Part shown: positions 19,451 through 27,381 of the stretch, piece after piece
Layout of the letters: each line of letters starts with the position of its first letter
How positions within the stretch are numbered: the first letter of the stretch is position 1
DNA from: Bosea sp. PAMC 26642
GTDB lineage: Bacteria > Pseudomonadota > Alphaproteobacteria > Rhizobiales > Beijerinckiaceae
Assembly (NCBI RefSeq): GCF_001562255.1
Contig: NZ_CP014301.1
Span: forward strand, 1,612,001 to 1,676,000
Direction: 5' to 3'
DNA length: 64,000 nucleotides
Position numbers and translations under genes: made by a program
Notes under the pieces: generated by a model
The model's input: only the letters and a program-made list of their open reading frames with translations
Database searches by the model: none
Told to the model about the DNA's origin: nothing

Positions 19451-20518
19451 ATGGCGATGAGCGAAGAAGCGCAGAGTACGTCCCCGGCATACGACCTTGC
19501 CGACAGTGTCGTTGCCGCAATGCGCGTGCATGGTTCTCCGAGCTATCCCCGCGCCTTCGAGGTCTGGTACGCGCATCTGAGCGGTGAAATGCCCGCCGTG
19601 AGCATGGCGATGAACGCCATCATCACCGGCAGCGAAGGCGGCAAGGTCGGCGCAGCCGACATCGACAGCCTCTACGAGCGCTTCATCGGCACGGAGCGGC
19701 TGGCACGCCAGACCGAACGCACCAGCCTGCAGGTACTGGGCGAGATCGACAGCCTGATGAGCCTGGTCGATCAGTCACTCAATTCCAGCGAGCGCTATCA
19801 TGGCCGCCTGACCGCGATGTCGGACGACGTGCCCCAGCCCGCCGACCGGCAGAAGCTGCGCGAATGGGTCGAAGCGCTGGTCATGTCGACCCGCGAGGAG
19901 GTCATCCGCAAGACCCAGCTCGAGACGCAACTGCGCGACAGTGCCAACGAAATCCGCAATCTGCGCGAAGCGCTCGAATCGACCCGTGCCGAAGCGCTGA
20001 CCGATCCGCTGACCGGACTCGCCAACCGCCGCCATTTCGAAGAAATGCTGCAGAAATCGATCGATCAGGCCACACTTCGCCGCGAGCCCTTTGCACTGGT
20101 GATGGCCGATATCGACTTCTTCAAGAAGTTCAACGACGCCCATGGCCATCTCACCGGCGACCAGGTTCTGCGACTCGTGGCGCGAACCATGAAGGACAAA
20201 TTCAAGGACAAGGCGGTGATCACACGCTTCGGCGGCGAGGAATTCGCCATCATCCTGCCGGAAGCCGATCTCATCGCCGGCAAGTTTGGTGCCGAGACCG
20301 TGCGTCAGGCGCTGCTGACGCGAGAGCTGATCAAACGCTCCACGAACGAGAATCTAGGACGCATCACCATTTCGCTGGGCGTTGCCAGTTATCATCGGGG
20401 CGATACTGCAAGTTCGCTGGTGGATCGTGCCGATCAGTCCCTGATGCAGGCCAAGCGCGACGGCCGCAACCGCACCGTCACGGAAGACGCGCTCGAACTG
20501 GCGAGGCGCGTCGCCTGA
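19451..20518 (+). CDS. Diguanylate cyclase (GGDEF domain protein)
   Basis: The protein is about 355 residues. The N-terminal 170 residues are predicted helical, with no known sensor domain that I recognise and no membrane segment. A coiled-coil linker precedes the GGDEF domain (LTDPLTGLANRRHFEE, then VMADIDFFKKFNDAHGHLTGDQVL). The catalytic site is RFGGEEFAIILPEAD (GGEEF at about 261-265), an active form. Where the inhibitory I-site RxxD should be, the residues are KDKA, so product inhibition is probably lost. Start codons TTG 19445, ATG 19451 and ATG 19457 are all possible. The last 41 bases overlap the end of the convergent tfoX-like gene. Confidence 0.9.
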   Translation: MAMSEEAQSTSPAYDLADSVVAAMRVHGSPSYPRAFEVWYAHLSGEMPAVSMAMNAIITGSEGGKVGAADIDSLYERFIGTERLARQTERTSLQVLGEIDSLMSLVDQSLNSSERYHGRLTAMSDDVPQPADRQKLREWVEALVMSTREEVIRKTQLETQLRDSANEIRNLREALESTRAEALTDPLTGLANRRHFEEMLQKSIDQATLRREPFALVMADIDFFKKFNDAHGHLTGDQVLRLVARTMKDKFKDKAVITRFGGEEFAIILPEADLIAGKFGAETVRQALLTRELIKRSTNENLGRITISLGVASYHRGDTASSLVDRADQSLMQAKRDGRNRTVTEDALELARRVA

Positions 20519-20837
20519 CCGGCCGCACGACGCGCCGGGCCGCAGCCAGGGCAAGCGCGGTCCAGGCGCGCAGCGCTTCTCCATCGTCGAACGCCTCATC
20601 CGGCAGCCGCCAGTAGCTCATCGCGAATGGCTCGCCGTTCCGGCTGTAGGTGAAAGGCGCAGCTCCGACTGCCACGAAGTGGCTCTCGGTTTGCGTATCG
20701 ACCTTCAGGTAAATCTCGCCGCCGGCTTCCAGCGCAAACATGGTCTCGCCGTCATAGATGCCGTGGCCGCCGAACATACGGCGCACCCGAACCGGCATGA
20801 TCTCCGCGAAAACCTCGCGGATACCGTCGGCGTCCAT
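20478..20837 (-). CDS. TfoX N-terminal domain protein
   Basis: The 119-residue protein matches the TfoX/Sxy N-terminal domain (REVFAEIMPVRVRRMFGGHG, IYDGETMFALEAGGEIYLK, MSYWRLPDEAFDD). The C-terminal TfoX domain is absent, which is common in alphaproteobacterial members, and the end is an Arg/Ala-rich tail. In gammaproteobacteria Sxy controls competence genes; here the role is unknown. The start is 8 bases after the HesB-family gene stop on the same strand, so the two are probably one operon. Its end overlaps the diguanylate cyclase gene by 41 bases. Confidence 0.88.
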   Translation of the reverse strand: MDADGIREVFAEIMPVRVRRMFGGHGIYDGETMFALEAGGEIYLKVDTQTESHFVAVGAAPFTYSRNGEPFAMSYWRLPDEAFDDGEALRAWTALALAAARRVVRPVRRRASPVRARLP

Positions 20838-20845
20838 CGCCGCGC

Positions 20846-21238
20846 TCAATGCGCCGCGAGCGCACTTTCGGCCTGCGGCTTGATCTCGACTGATTCGCCG
20901 CAACCGCAGGCAGAAACCTGATTGGGATTGTTGAAGACGAAGGTCGAGGAAAAGCGGTCGGTCTTGAAATCGAGTTCGGTGCCGAGCAGGAACAGGACGG
21001 CCTTGGCATCGACGATCACGGTCGCGCCCTTCTCCGTGACGACCTCGTCGCCCTTGGCCGTTTCGTGCGCGACTTCGAAGGTGTATTCCATACCCGCACA
21101 GCCACCCTTCTTGACGCCGACGCGCAAGCCGAGTGCAGGGGCGGCCACATCCGACGCCGAGTGCGCCATGATCTCGCGAATGCGCGCGGCGGCACCATCG
21201 GTCAGCGACACGACCTTGAAGCCCGGAATCGAAAACAT
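20846..21238 (-). CDS. HesB/IscA family iron-sulfur cluster assembly protein
   Basis: This 130-residue A-type carrier has the three conserved cysteines: one in VKKGGCAGMEYTF and two in the C-terminal ACGCGES. The start at 21238 has a strong GGGAGGGAC ribosome binding site; 20 further upstream codons have no similarity. The protein receives clusters from the Suf or Isc scaffold and passes them to apo-proteins. Which subtype it is (SufA, IscA or ErpA) cannot be settled here because no other suf or isc gene is in the window. It is co-transcribed with the TfoX-like gene. Confidence 0.92.
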   Translation of the reverse strand: MFSIPGFKVVSLTDGAAARIREIMAHSASDVAAPALGLRVGVKKGGCAGMEYTFEVAHETAKGDEVVTEKGATVIVDAKAVLFLLGTELDFKTDRFSSTFVFNNPNQVSACGCGESVEIKPQAESALAAH

Positions 21239-21417
21239 CTGTTGTCCCTCCCCGACCGGATTCAAGGTCCGGTGAAGCAAGATTGCATCGCCTAACATAA
21301 GGATTGACGAACCCGGCGTCGAGATGCCGCCACGCGCAACCCCTCTCGGCCTGCGCGCCTTGCATGACTTGGCGGGTCATGCACTCTGGCGGCCTCGAAA
21401 CCAACGACGAAAAACTC

Positions 21418-22494
21418 ATGACCTACCGGCTGCACCGCCCCGAAGCGCTCCGCGCCCTTGTTCGCGAGATGGTCGCCAAAGCTGGCTGGACCGACGCTGA
21501 GGCTCAAGAAACCGCCGACCATCTGGTGCTGGCCAATCTCAGCGGCCATGACAGCCATGGCGTCGGCATGATCCCGCTTTATTTCCAGTCCCTGGCCGAT
21601 GGGAACCTGTCGCCGACTTCCGCACCCAGCGACAGGCTGGACGCTGCACCGTTTCTGATCGTCGATGCGCAGGTCTCGCTCGGCCAGCCGACGGCTCGCA
21701 ACGCGGTCGAGCGCGCCGTTCCGATGGCGAAGGCAGGCGGCGTCGCCATCCTGAATCTTCTCGACGCCCACCACATCGGCCGCATCGGCCATTATGCCGA
21801 AGTCGCAGCGCAGGCCGGGCTGATCTCGCTGTTCTGGGTCAACGTCGCCGGCCGCCCGCCGATCGTCGCCCCCCATGCGGCCAAGGAAGCGCGCTTCGGC
21901 ACCAATCCTCATGCGATCGGCATACCGCTGCCCGGTGGTGACCCGATCATTCTGGATTTCGCCACGAGCCGGATGGCGCATGGCAAGGCCCGCGTCGCGT
22001 TCAACAAGGGCGAGCAGGTGCCGCCGGGCTACATCATCGATGGCGAAGGCCGCCCCACGACGGAGCCCAGGCACGTCTTCCAGCACGCCATTCCGGACCT
22101 TCCGCTTGGTGCGCTGCTGCCGTTCGGAGACCACAAGGGCGCCGGTCTCTCGCTGATCGTCGAACTGCTATCGGCCGGCCTGATGGGAGCGGCCCGTATC
22201 GACCAGAAGCCGCAGAAGAGCTGGATCATCAACTCGCTCTTCGGCATCCTGATCGACCCCGCCCGGCTGGAGCCGGACGAGGCGCTACGCAAAAGCCGGA
22301 TCGAGAGCTATCTCGCCTTCGTGCGGGCAGCAAAGCCGCAGGAGGAGGCCAACCCGGTGCTGGTGCCCGGTGACAAGGAGCGCGCAACGCGCGTTGAGCG
22401 CCAGCGGAACGGCATCCCGCTCGACGACGAGACCTGGTCGCAGATTACGGCCGCCGCAAAGCGCTTCGGCATCGATGCCGAGAGTTTCGACTGA
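21418..22494 (+). CDS. Ldh2 family malate/L-lactate-type oxidoreductase
   Basis: This 358-residue protein belongs to the NAD(P)H-dependent Ldh2 family (malate, sulfolactate, ureidoglycolate, 2,3-diketogulonate or delta-1-piperideine-2-carboxylate reductases). Signatures are NLSGHDSHGVGMIPLY with the catalytic histidine, TNPHAIGIPLPGGDP and DHKGAGLSLIVELLSAGLMG. It is not related in fold to the classic lactate dehydrogenase. The frame is open upstream to 21304, but similarity starts at MTYRLHRPEALR. The exact substrate cannot be read from sequence. It stands alone, divergent from the HesB gene and followed by a palindromic repeat. Confidence 0.88.
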   Translation: MTYRLHRPEALRALVREMVAKAGWTDAEAQETADHLVLANLSGHDSHGVGMIPLYFQSLADGNLSPTSAPSDRLDAAPFLIVDAQVSLGQPTARNAVERAVPMAKAGGVAILNLLDAHHIGRIGHYAEVAAQAGLISLFWVNVAGRPPIVAPHAAKEARFGTNPHAIGIPLPGGDPIILDFATSRMAHGKARVAFNKGEQVPPGYIIDGEGRPTTEPRHVFQHAIPDLPLGALLPFGDHKGAGLSLIVELLSAGLMGAARIDQKPQKSWIINSLFGILIDPARLEPDEALRKSRIESYLAFVRAAKPQEEANPVLVPGDKERATRVERQRNGIPLDDETWSQITAAAKRFGIDAESFD

Positions 22495-22517
22495 GCTTGA
22501 TGATTTGCCGCGGAAAC

Positions 22518-22638
22518 ACCGCCGTCATCCCGGACAAGCCGCATAGCGGCGCAGATCCGGGATCCATCATAGAGCGCTGTTGTTCCCTACGATGGATCCC
22601 GGATCTTCGCTTCGCTTCGTCCGGGATGACGGCGGTGT
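22518..22638 (+). repeat. Inverted-pair palindromic repeat, GTCATCCCGG family, arms adjacent
   Basis: The outer 19 bases (22518-22536) and the last 19 (22620-22638) are exact reverse complements. The inner parts of the arms (GGATCCATC with GATGGATCC) also pair, leaving a centre of only about 15 bases. Each arm is itself hairpin-like (TCCCGGA...TCCGGGA around GCCGC/GCGGC in the left arm). It lies between the convergent Ldh2-family and valS genes. It serves as the empty reference for the gene-carrying copy at 62301-62823. Confidence 0.9.
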
Positions 22639-22657
22639 GTTGGAAAAGATAAAACCG

Positions 22658-25477
22658 TCAAGACAGCCGCGCCAGCGCCTCTGCGATCTTGATCTTGCGT
22701 GCTTCCGCCGCCGCTTTGCGCTCGCGGTTCTCTTCAACGACCTCCTCGGGCGCGCGCGCCATGAAATCGGGATTGCCCAGCTTCTTGTCGACGACAGCGA
22801 TATCCTGGTCGAGCTTGGCCATTTCCTTGATCAGGCGGGACCGCTCGACGTCGAGGTCGATGATGCCTGCCAAGGGCAGGGCCGCGACCTCGCCGCGCAC
22901 GATGATCTGTGCCGACTGGGCCGGCGGCGTCTCCTCGAAGGCGATTTCCGAGATGCGCGCCAGCCGCTCGATCATCGGCCGCCAGCTCTCGATCGTCGCT
23001 CGCGTCGCGGGCGAAGCGTTGACCAGCACCAGTGGCGCCTGCGTTCCGGCCGGGACATTGATCTCCGAGCGCACCGAGCGAATATCGGAAATCAGATCGA
23101 CGACGAAACCGATCTCGGCCTCCGCCGCCTCGTCCTTCAGCGCCGCAAGCTCGGGCCAGCGTGTCAGGCAGACCAGCGCATCGTCGCCGGCAGCGAGCGA
23201 GCGCGGAGCCCCCTCACCTGCCTTTTGCGCCCAAAGCTCCTCGGTCAGGAACGGCATGAACGGGTGCAGCAGTTGGCAGATCAGGTCGATGACATGCGCG
23301 ACCGTCGCCTGTGTCTCCGCCTTCTCGGCCGGATCGACACCCTCGCCTTGCAGGACCGGCTTCGCCAGTTCGAGATACCAGTCGCAGAACTGGCCCCAGA
23401 CGAAGCGATAGGCCGCGCCTGCCGCCTCGTTGAACCTGAAGCTCGGGATTCCGGCCGCGATCTCGTCCGCCGCGCGCGCCGCCTCGCTCAGTATCCAGCG
23501 GTTGAGCGGTTGCTTCACGGACGCAGGATCGAAGCCCTCGACTCGAGCACAGCCGTTCAGTTCGGCGAAGCGCGCCGCGTTCCAGATCTTGGTCGCGAAG
23601 TTGCGATAGCCCTCGACACGCGCGGTAGAGAGTTTGATGTCGCGTCCCTGCGCCGCCATGGCGGCAAGCGTGAAGCGCAGCGCATCGGCCCCATACTGGT
23701 CGATCAGGACCAGCGGATCGATGACGTTGCCCTTCGACTTCGACATCTTCGCGCCCTTCTCGTCGCGAACGATGGCGTGGATGTACACGTCCTTGAACGG
23801 CACCTCGTCCATGAAGTTCAGGCCCATCATCATCATCCGGGCAACCCAGAAGAAGATGATGTCGAAGGCGGTGACGAGCGTCGCAGTCGGATAGTAGCGC
23901 TTCAGCTCCGACGTCTCCTCGGGCCAGCCGAGAGTCGAGAACGGCCACAGCGCCGACGAAAACCATGTGTCGAGCACGTCTTCGTCGCGGATCAGCGCGA
24001 CCGTCCCGCCATAATGACCGAGAGCCTGCGCCTGTGCCGCGGCTTCCGACTCGGCAACGAAGACCTCGCCGTCGGGTCCGTACCAGACCGGAATCTGGTG
24101 CCCCCACCAGAGCTGGCGCGAGACGCACCAGGGTTCGATGTTCTCGAGCCAGTCGAAATAGACCTTGTTCCAGCTCTCCGGAGTGATCTTCGTCCGGCCG
24201 TCCCGGACGGCCTTCAGGGCACGCTGCGCCATGGGCTTGACGTCGACATACCACTGGTCGGTCAGCCAGGGCTCGATCACGACGTCCGAGCGGTCGCCAT
24301 GCGGCACGGTGTGACCATGAGGCTCGATCTTCGCGAGATATCCTCGCTCCGCCATCATCGCGACGATGGCCTTGCGTGCGGCGAAGCGGTCGAGCCCGTT
24401 CAATGCGAGCGTCCCGGCCTCCAGCGGGCCGTCGCCGGCGAAGTCGTCATTGTCTTGAAGCAGGATATGAGCTTCGCCGTCCAGCATATTGACGATGCGC
24501 AGCTTGTGACGCCGACCGACCTCGAAATCATTGAAATCATGAGCCGGCGTGATCTTGACCGCACCCGTGCCCTTCTCAGGGTCGGCGTAATCGTCGCCGA
24601 AGATCGGAATGACGCGACCGACCAGCGGCAGGACGACGTTGCGGCCGATCAGATGGCCGAGCGTATCGTTCTCGGGATGGACCGCGACGCCGGTGTCGCC
24701 CAGCATCGTCTCCGGCCGAGTCGTCGCTACGGTGATGAAGGTCGAGGCGTCGTCGGCATCGTACACCGTACCTTCGAGGGGATAGTTGAAATAGTAGAGA
24801 TGCCCGTTCGGATCCTTGTTCAGGACCTTGTCGAGCTTGGCGGCATCGAACGCCTCTTCCCCGCCGCGCTGCCATTTGAACGAGCCGAGCTTTTCGACCT
24901 GGACGACTTCGAGGTCCGAAATCGCGGTCTGGAACTTTGGATCCCAATTGACCAGGCGCTTGGCACGATAGATCAGCCCCTGCCTGTGCAGGGCGACGAA
25001 GACCTTGACGACGGACTGGCTCAGGCCCTCATCCATGGTGAAACGCTCGCGTGACCAATCGCAGGAAGCGCCGAGCCGCTTCAACTGGTTGACGATCGTC
25101 CCCCCGGATTCCTCCTTCCAGCGCCAGACCTCCTCGAGGAAGGCCTCGCGGCCCATCGTCCGGCGGTCGGTCTTGTTCTCGGCTGCGAGCCTGCGCTCGA
25201 CCACCATCTGCGTCGCGATGCCTGCATGGTCGGTTCCCGGCTGCCAGAGCACGTCCTTGCCGCGCATTCGCTCGAAGCGGCACAATGCGTCCTGCAGCGT
25301 GTTGTTGAGCGCGTGGCCCATATGCAGCGAACCGGTGACGTTGGGCGGTGGGATCACGATGCAATAGGGCTCGGCCCCGGGCGCAGCCCCGCGCCCGGCC
25401 TTGAAGGCCTCGGCCCTCTCCCACGCGGCGCTGACGCGTGCCTCGACGGTCGCCGGCTCGAATGTCTTGTCCATCAT
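22658..25477 (-). CDS. valS: Valyl-tRNA synthetase
   Basis: This class I synthetase of about 939 residues charges tRNA-Val. The HIGH motif is PPPNVTGSLHMGHALNN and KMSKS is in GAKMSKSKGNVIDP. The CP1 editing domain (TTRPETMLGDTGVAVHP) and the C-terminal coiled-coil typical of ValRS (VERSRLIKEMAKLDQDIA) are present. The start is MMDKTFEPA at 25477; 18 open codons upstream lack similarity. A valS next to popZ is usual in alphaproteobacteria, but here two plus-strand genes lie between them. No T-box or other leader was seen in the 293 bases upstream, and that space shows no gene. Confidence 0.97.
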   Translation of the reverse strand: MMDKTFEPATVEARVSAAWERAEAFKAGRGAAPGAEPYCIVIPPPNVTGSLHMGHALNNTLQDALCRFERMRGKDVLWQPGTDHAGIATQMVVERRLAAENKTDRRTMGREAFLEEVWRWKEESGGTIVNQLKRLGASCDWSRERFTMDEGLSQSVVKVFVALHRQGLIYRAKRLVNWDPKFQTAISDLEVVQVEKLGSFKWQRGGEEAFDAAKLDKVLNKDPNGHLYYFNYPLEGTVYDADDASTFITVATTRPETMLGDTGVAVHPENDTLGHLIGRNVVLPLVGRVIPIFGDDYADPEKGTGAVKITPAHDFNDFEVGRRHKLRIVNMLDGEAHILLQDNDDFAGDGPLEAGTLALNGLDRFAARKAIVAMMAERGYLAKIEPHGHTVPHGDRSDVVIEPWLTDQWYVDVKPMAQRALKAVRDGRTKITPESWNKVYFDWLENIEPWCVSRQLWWGHQIPVWYGPDGEVFVAESEAAAQAQALGHYGGTVALIRDEDVLDTWFSSALWPFSTLGWPEETSELKRYYPTATLVTAFDIIFFWVARMMMMGLNFMDEVPFKDVYIHAIVRDEKGAKMSKSKGNVIDPLVLIDQYGADALRFTLAAMAAQGRDIKLSTARVEGYRNFATKIWNAARFAELNGCARVEGFDPASVKQPLNRWILSEAARAADEIAAGIPSFRFNEAAGAAYRFVWGQFCDWYLELAKPVLQGEGVDPAEKAETQATVAHVIDLICQLLHPFMPFLTEELWAQKAGEGAPRSLAAGDDALVCLTRWPELAALKDEAAEAEIGFVVDLISDIRSVRSEINVPAGTQAPLVLVNASPATRATIESWRPMIERLARISEIAFEETPPAQSAQIIVRGEVAALPLAGIIDLDVERSRLIKEMAKLDQDIAVVDKKLGNPDFMARAPEEVVEENRERKAAAEARKIKIAEALARLS

Positions 25478-25770
25478 CGCTTCGCTCGAACGCAAAACGG
25501 CCGGGGACCCTGCCCCGGCCGCAAAAATCAAAGGCCAATCGGTCTTCCGCCTTAAGAGCCCATGCAGCCCCTGTACGTCAACGCTTTCGACAGGCGCTTG
25601 CTTGGCGGGCCAGCGGGAGACCGATGTCGCCTACGATGCGCACTGCAGATACGCACCGGCAGGCAAGAGCGTTCCGGCACCTCTGGAGGCGACCCGGTCG
25701 CCCGCGAAATTGCTACGGAACCGTTGCCCATCCCGCTGGTTGAGCCCGCAACAGTTCAGGAGGATTTCCG

Positions 25771-26256
25771 ATGACCCACCAGACAGATCAGGACATTGCC
25801 TGGAAGATGATCGAGGAGATCGATCTGTGCATGTTCGTCACCCATGACGGTTCAGGGGAACAGCTTCGCGCCCGCCCGATGAGCGCCCATCCAGTTCGCG
25901 ATGAGGACGCGATCTATTTCCTGACTGACACCCAGGGCCATAAGGACGAAGAGGTCGAGATCAACGACAATGTCTGTCTGACCTTCGCCGACAACAGTGC
26001 TTATCGCTACCTGTCTGTCACCGGCACCGCCAACGTCCTCGACGATCGCGCCAAAATCGCCGAGTTGTGGGATTCCGACGCAGAGGCGTTCTGGGATAGC
26101 AAGGATGATCCCAGCATACGCCTTCTGCGCGTGCGACCGGCGATGGCGGAGTTCTGGGACAGCCCCGGCAAGATCGTCACGACCATCAAGATGGCGGCCG
26201 CCGCGATCACCGGCTCCAAACCGGACATTGGCCAAAACCGCAAGGTGGCACTCTAG
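25771..26256 (+). CDS. Pyridoxamine 5'-phosphate oxidase family protein (general stress protein 26 type)
   Basis: This 161-residue protein has the FMN-binding split-barrel pattern of the general stress family: DLCMFVTHDGSGEQLRARPM, AIYFLTDTQGHKDEEVE, LTFADNSAYRYLSVTGTA. The C-terminus KMAAAAITGSKPDIGQNRKV is also typical. The ribosome binding site is strong (CAGGAGGATTT). Members bind FMN or flavins and are usually induced by stress, but the substrate is unknown. A small membrane protein follows 44 bases later on the same strand. Confidence 0.88.
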   Translation: MTHQTDQDIAWKMIEEIDLCMFVTHDGSGEQLRARPMSAHPVRDEDAIYFLTDTQGHKDEEVEINDNVCLTFADNSAYRYLSVTGTANVLDDRAKIAELWDSDAEAFWDSKDDPSIRLLRVRPAMAEFWDSPGKIVTTIKMAAAAITGSKPDIGQNRKVAL

Positions 26257-26300
26257 GCCGACGCCACTCTCGTCATGCATGACCACAAGGATGGATCGTT

Positions 26301-26528
26301 ATGAATTTGCTCGTTCACGCGCTCGGCGCATGGTTTGCCACCGAAGCCGCCTCTGGTCGGTACTCCCGCCCCGTTGCCGTCGGGATTGCAATGTTGGTCT
26401 CGCGCCTCGGAACGCCGACGGCGGTGCTGGCGCTCGCAGGTCTGGCCTATAAAAAGCTGAGAGACGAAGGTGCCTTCGACAGGCTTTCGACCGCCCCCGC
26501 CGACGAACGCCGCGCGCCGGGCCGCTGA
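26301..26528 (+). CDS. Small hydrophobic hypothetical protein
   Basis: The 75-residue frame has an AAGGATGGATCG ribosome binding site. It contains two Ala-rich stretches (LVHALGAWFATEAASG and VAVGIAMLVSRLGTPTAVLALAGLAYKK), the second long enough for a membrane helix. The end is charged and Pro/Arg-rich. It lies 44 bases after the stress-type oxidase gene and is probably co-transcribed with it. No family is recognised. It ends 10 bases before the convergent popZ. Confidence 0.65.
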   Translation: MNLLVHALGAWFATEAASGRYSRPVAVGIAMLVSRLGTPTAVLALAGLAYKKLRDEGAFDRLSTAPADERRAPGR

Positions 26529-26538
26529 TAGTGGCCTC

Positions 26539-27126
26539 TCAGTGCCGGCCGCCGCGGGCCACGCGCTCGATCTCGGCACGCACGAGACGCTCAACCATCG
26601 TCGGCAAATTGTCGTCGAGCCAGCTTTTCAGCATCGGCCTGAGCATGTCCTTTACCAAATCCTCGAGTGTCCGGGCATTGTTGCTCAGCACGGTATGAGC
26701 CAGCTGGCCAAAGGCGGTGTTCACGGCAGAGCTGGTCTGGTCCGACAACAGCGAGGCCATGTCGAATGGCACGGCGGCAGGTGCCTGAACCTGCGGCGGT
26801 GGTGGGACGACCAGCTCGGGCGGCGGCAAAACAGGCGGCTCCGGAGGCGCAGGCGCTGGCGCCTCGGTTTCCAGAAAGTCGACATCCGCGTTTGCATCGA
26901 TCGGCGCAGGCTCGACGAGGTTCGCCTCTGCCCCGAGGTCGAGCACGTCGTCCTCTGGCTGGGTCGCCGCGGCGGCGCCGGCGAGAAGCGCCGAGAGGTC
27001 GGGATCCTGCGCTGGCGCGGCGGCAGGCTCTTCCACCACCGGTTTCTCGTCATCCGAGATGATCCGACGAATGGAGGCGAGGATCTCCTCCATTGATGGT
27101 TCGCTGGGCTTCGGCTGCGCGCTCAT
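26539..27126 (-). CDS. popZ: Polar organising protein PopZ (DUF2497)
   Basis: The 195-residue protein has the three-part PopZ layout: a short N-terminal helix EPSMEEILASIRRIISDDE (residues 9-27), a long acidic and proline-rich disordered middle (about 30-118), and a C-terminal helical oligomerisation region (ARTLEDLVKDMLRPMLKSWL, then DDNLPTMVERLVRAEIERVA). PopZ forms a polar matrix that anchors ParB and the chromosome origin. The context next to tolC and valS is the classic alphaproteobacterial one and supports the call. Confidence 0.92.
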   Translation of the reverse strand: MSAQPKPSEPSMEEILASIRRIISDDEKPVVEEPAAAPAQDPDLSALLAGAAAATQPEDDVLDLGAEANLVEPAPIDANADVDFLETEAPAPAPPEPPVLPPPELVVPPPPQVQAPAAVPFDMASLLSDQTSSAVNTAFGQLAHTVLSNNARTLEDLVKDMLRPMLKSWLDDNLPTMVERLVRAEIERVARGGRH

Positions 27127-27317
27127 TTTGGGTCCGGACCACTCGACACCGGGCGCGCCGACAGAATCAACGTCGCTCCATCGCCAAGTATTTCACGCAG
27201 GCCGTGTCAAGCAAGGCGGCAGCGGACCCGCCCACAGGAGAAATCCCGTCTGTGGCGAGAATGCATCCGAAACGAATGCTGTCAGGGCCCATCGCAACCC
27301 CATGACGCATCGCCGAA

Positions 27318-27357
27318 TAAAAATGAAAAATCCCGACGTCTGCGACGCCGGGATTTT
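27318..27357 (-). terminator. Rho-independent terminator of tolC
   Basis: Read on the minus strand, AAAATCCCGGCGTC pairs with GACGTCGGGATTTT around a GCA loop with one mismatch, followed by a T-rich run (27318-27330 on the plus strand is A-rich). It begins 25 bases after the tolC stop. Confidence 0.85.
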
Positions 27358-27381
27358 GAAATCGTCAATGGCAACCGCAGC

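Noticed and set aside
22580..25054. A very long open frame on the plus strand opposite valS
   Set aside because: It is antisense to a clear ValRS with all motifs, has no recognisable motif or ribosome binding site, and is expected in high-GC DNA where the reverse frame lacks stops.
25478..25770. A T-box or other aminoacyl-tRNA-sensing leader before valS
   Set aside because: No T-box sequence or anti-terminator pairing is visible, and such leaders are rare in alphaproteobacteria.
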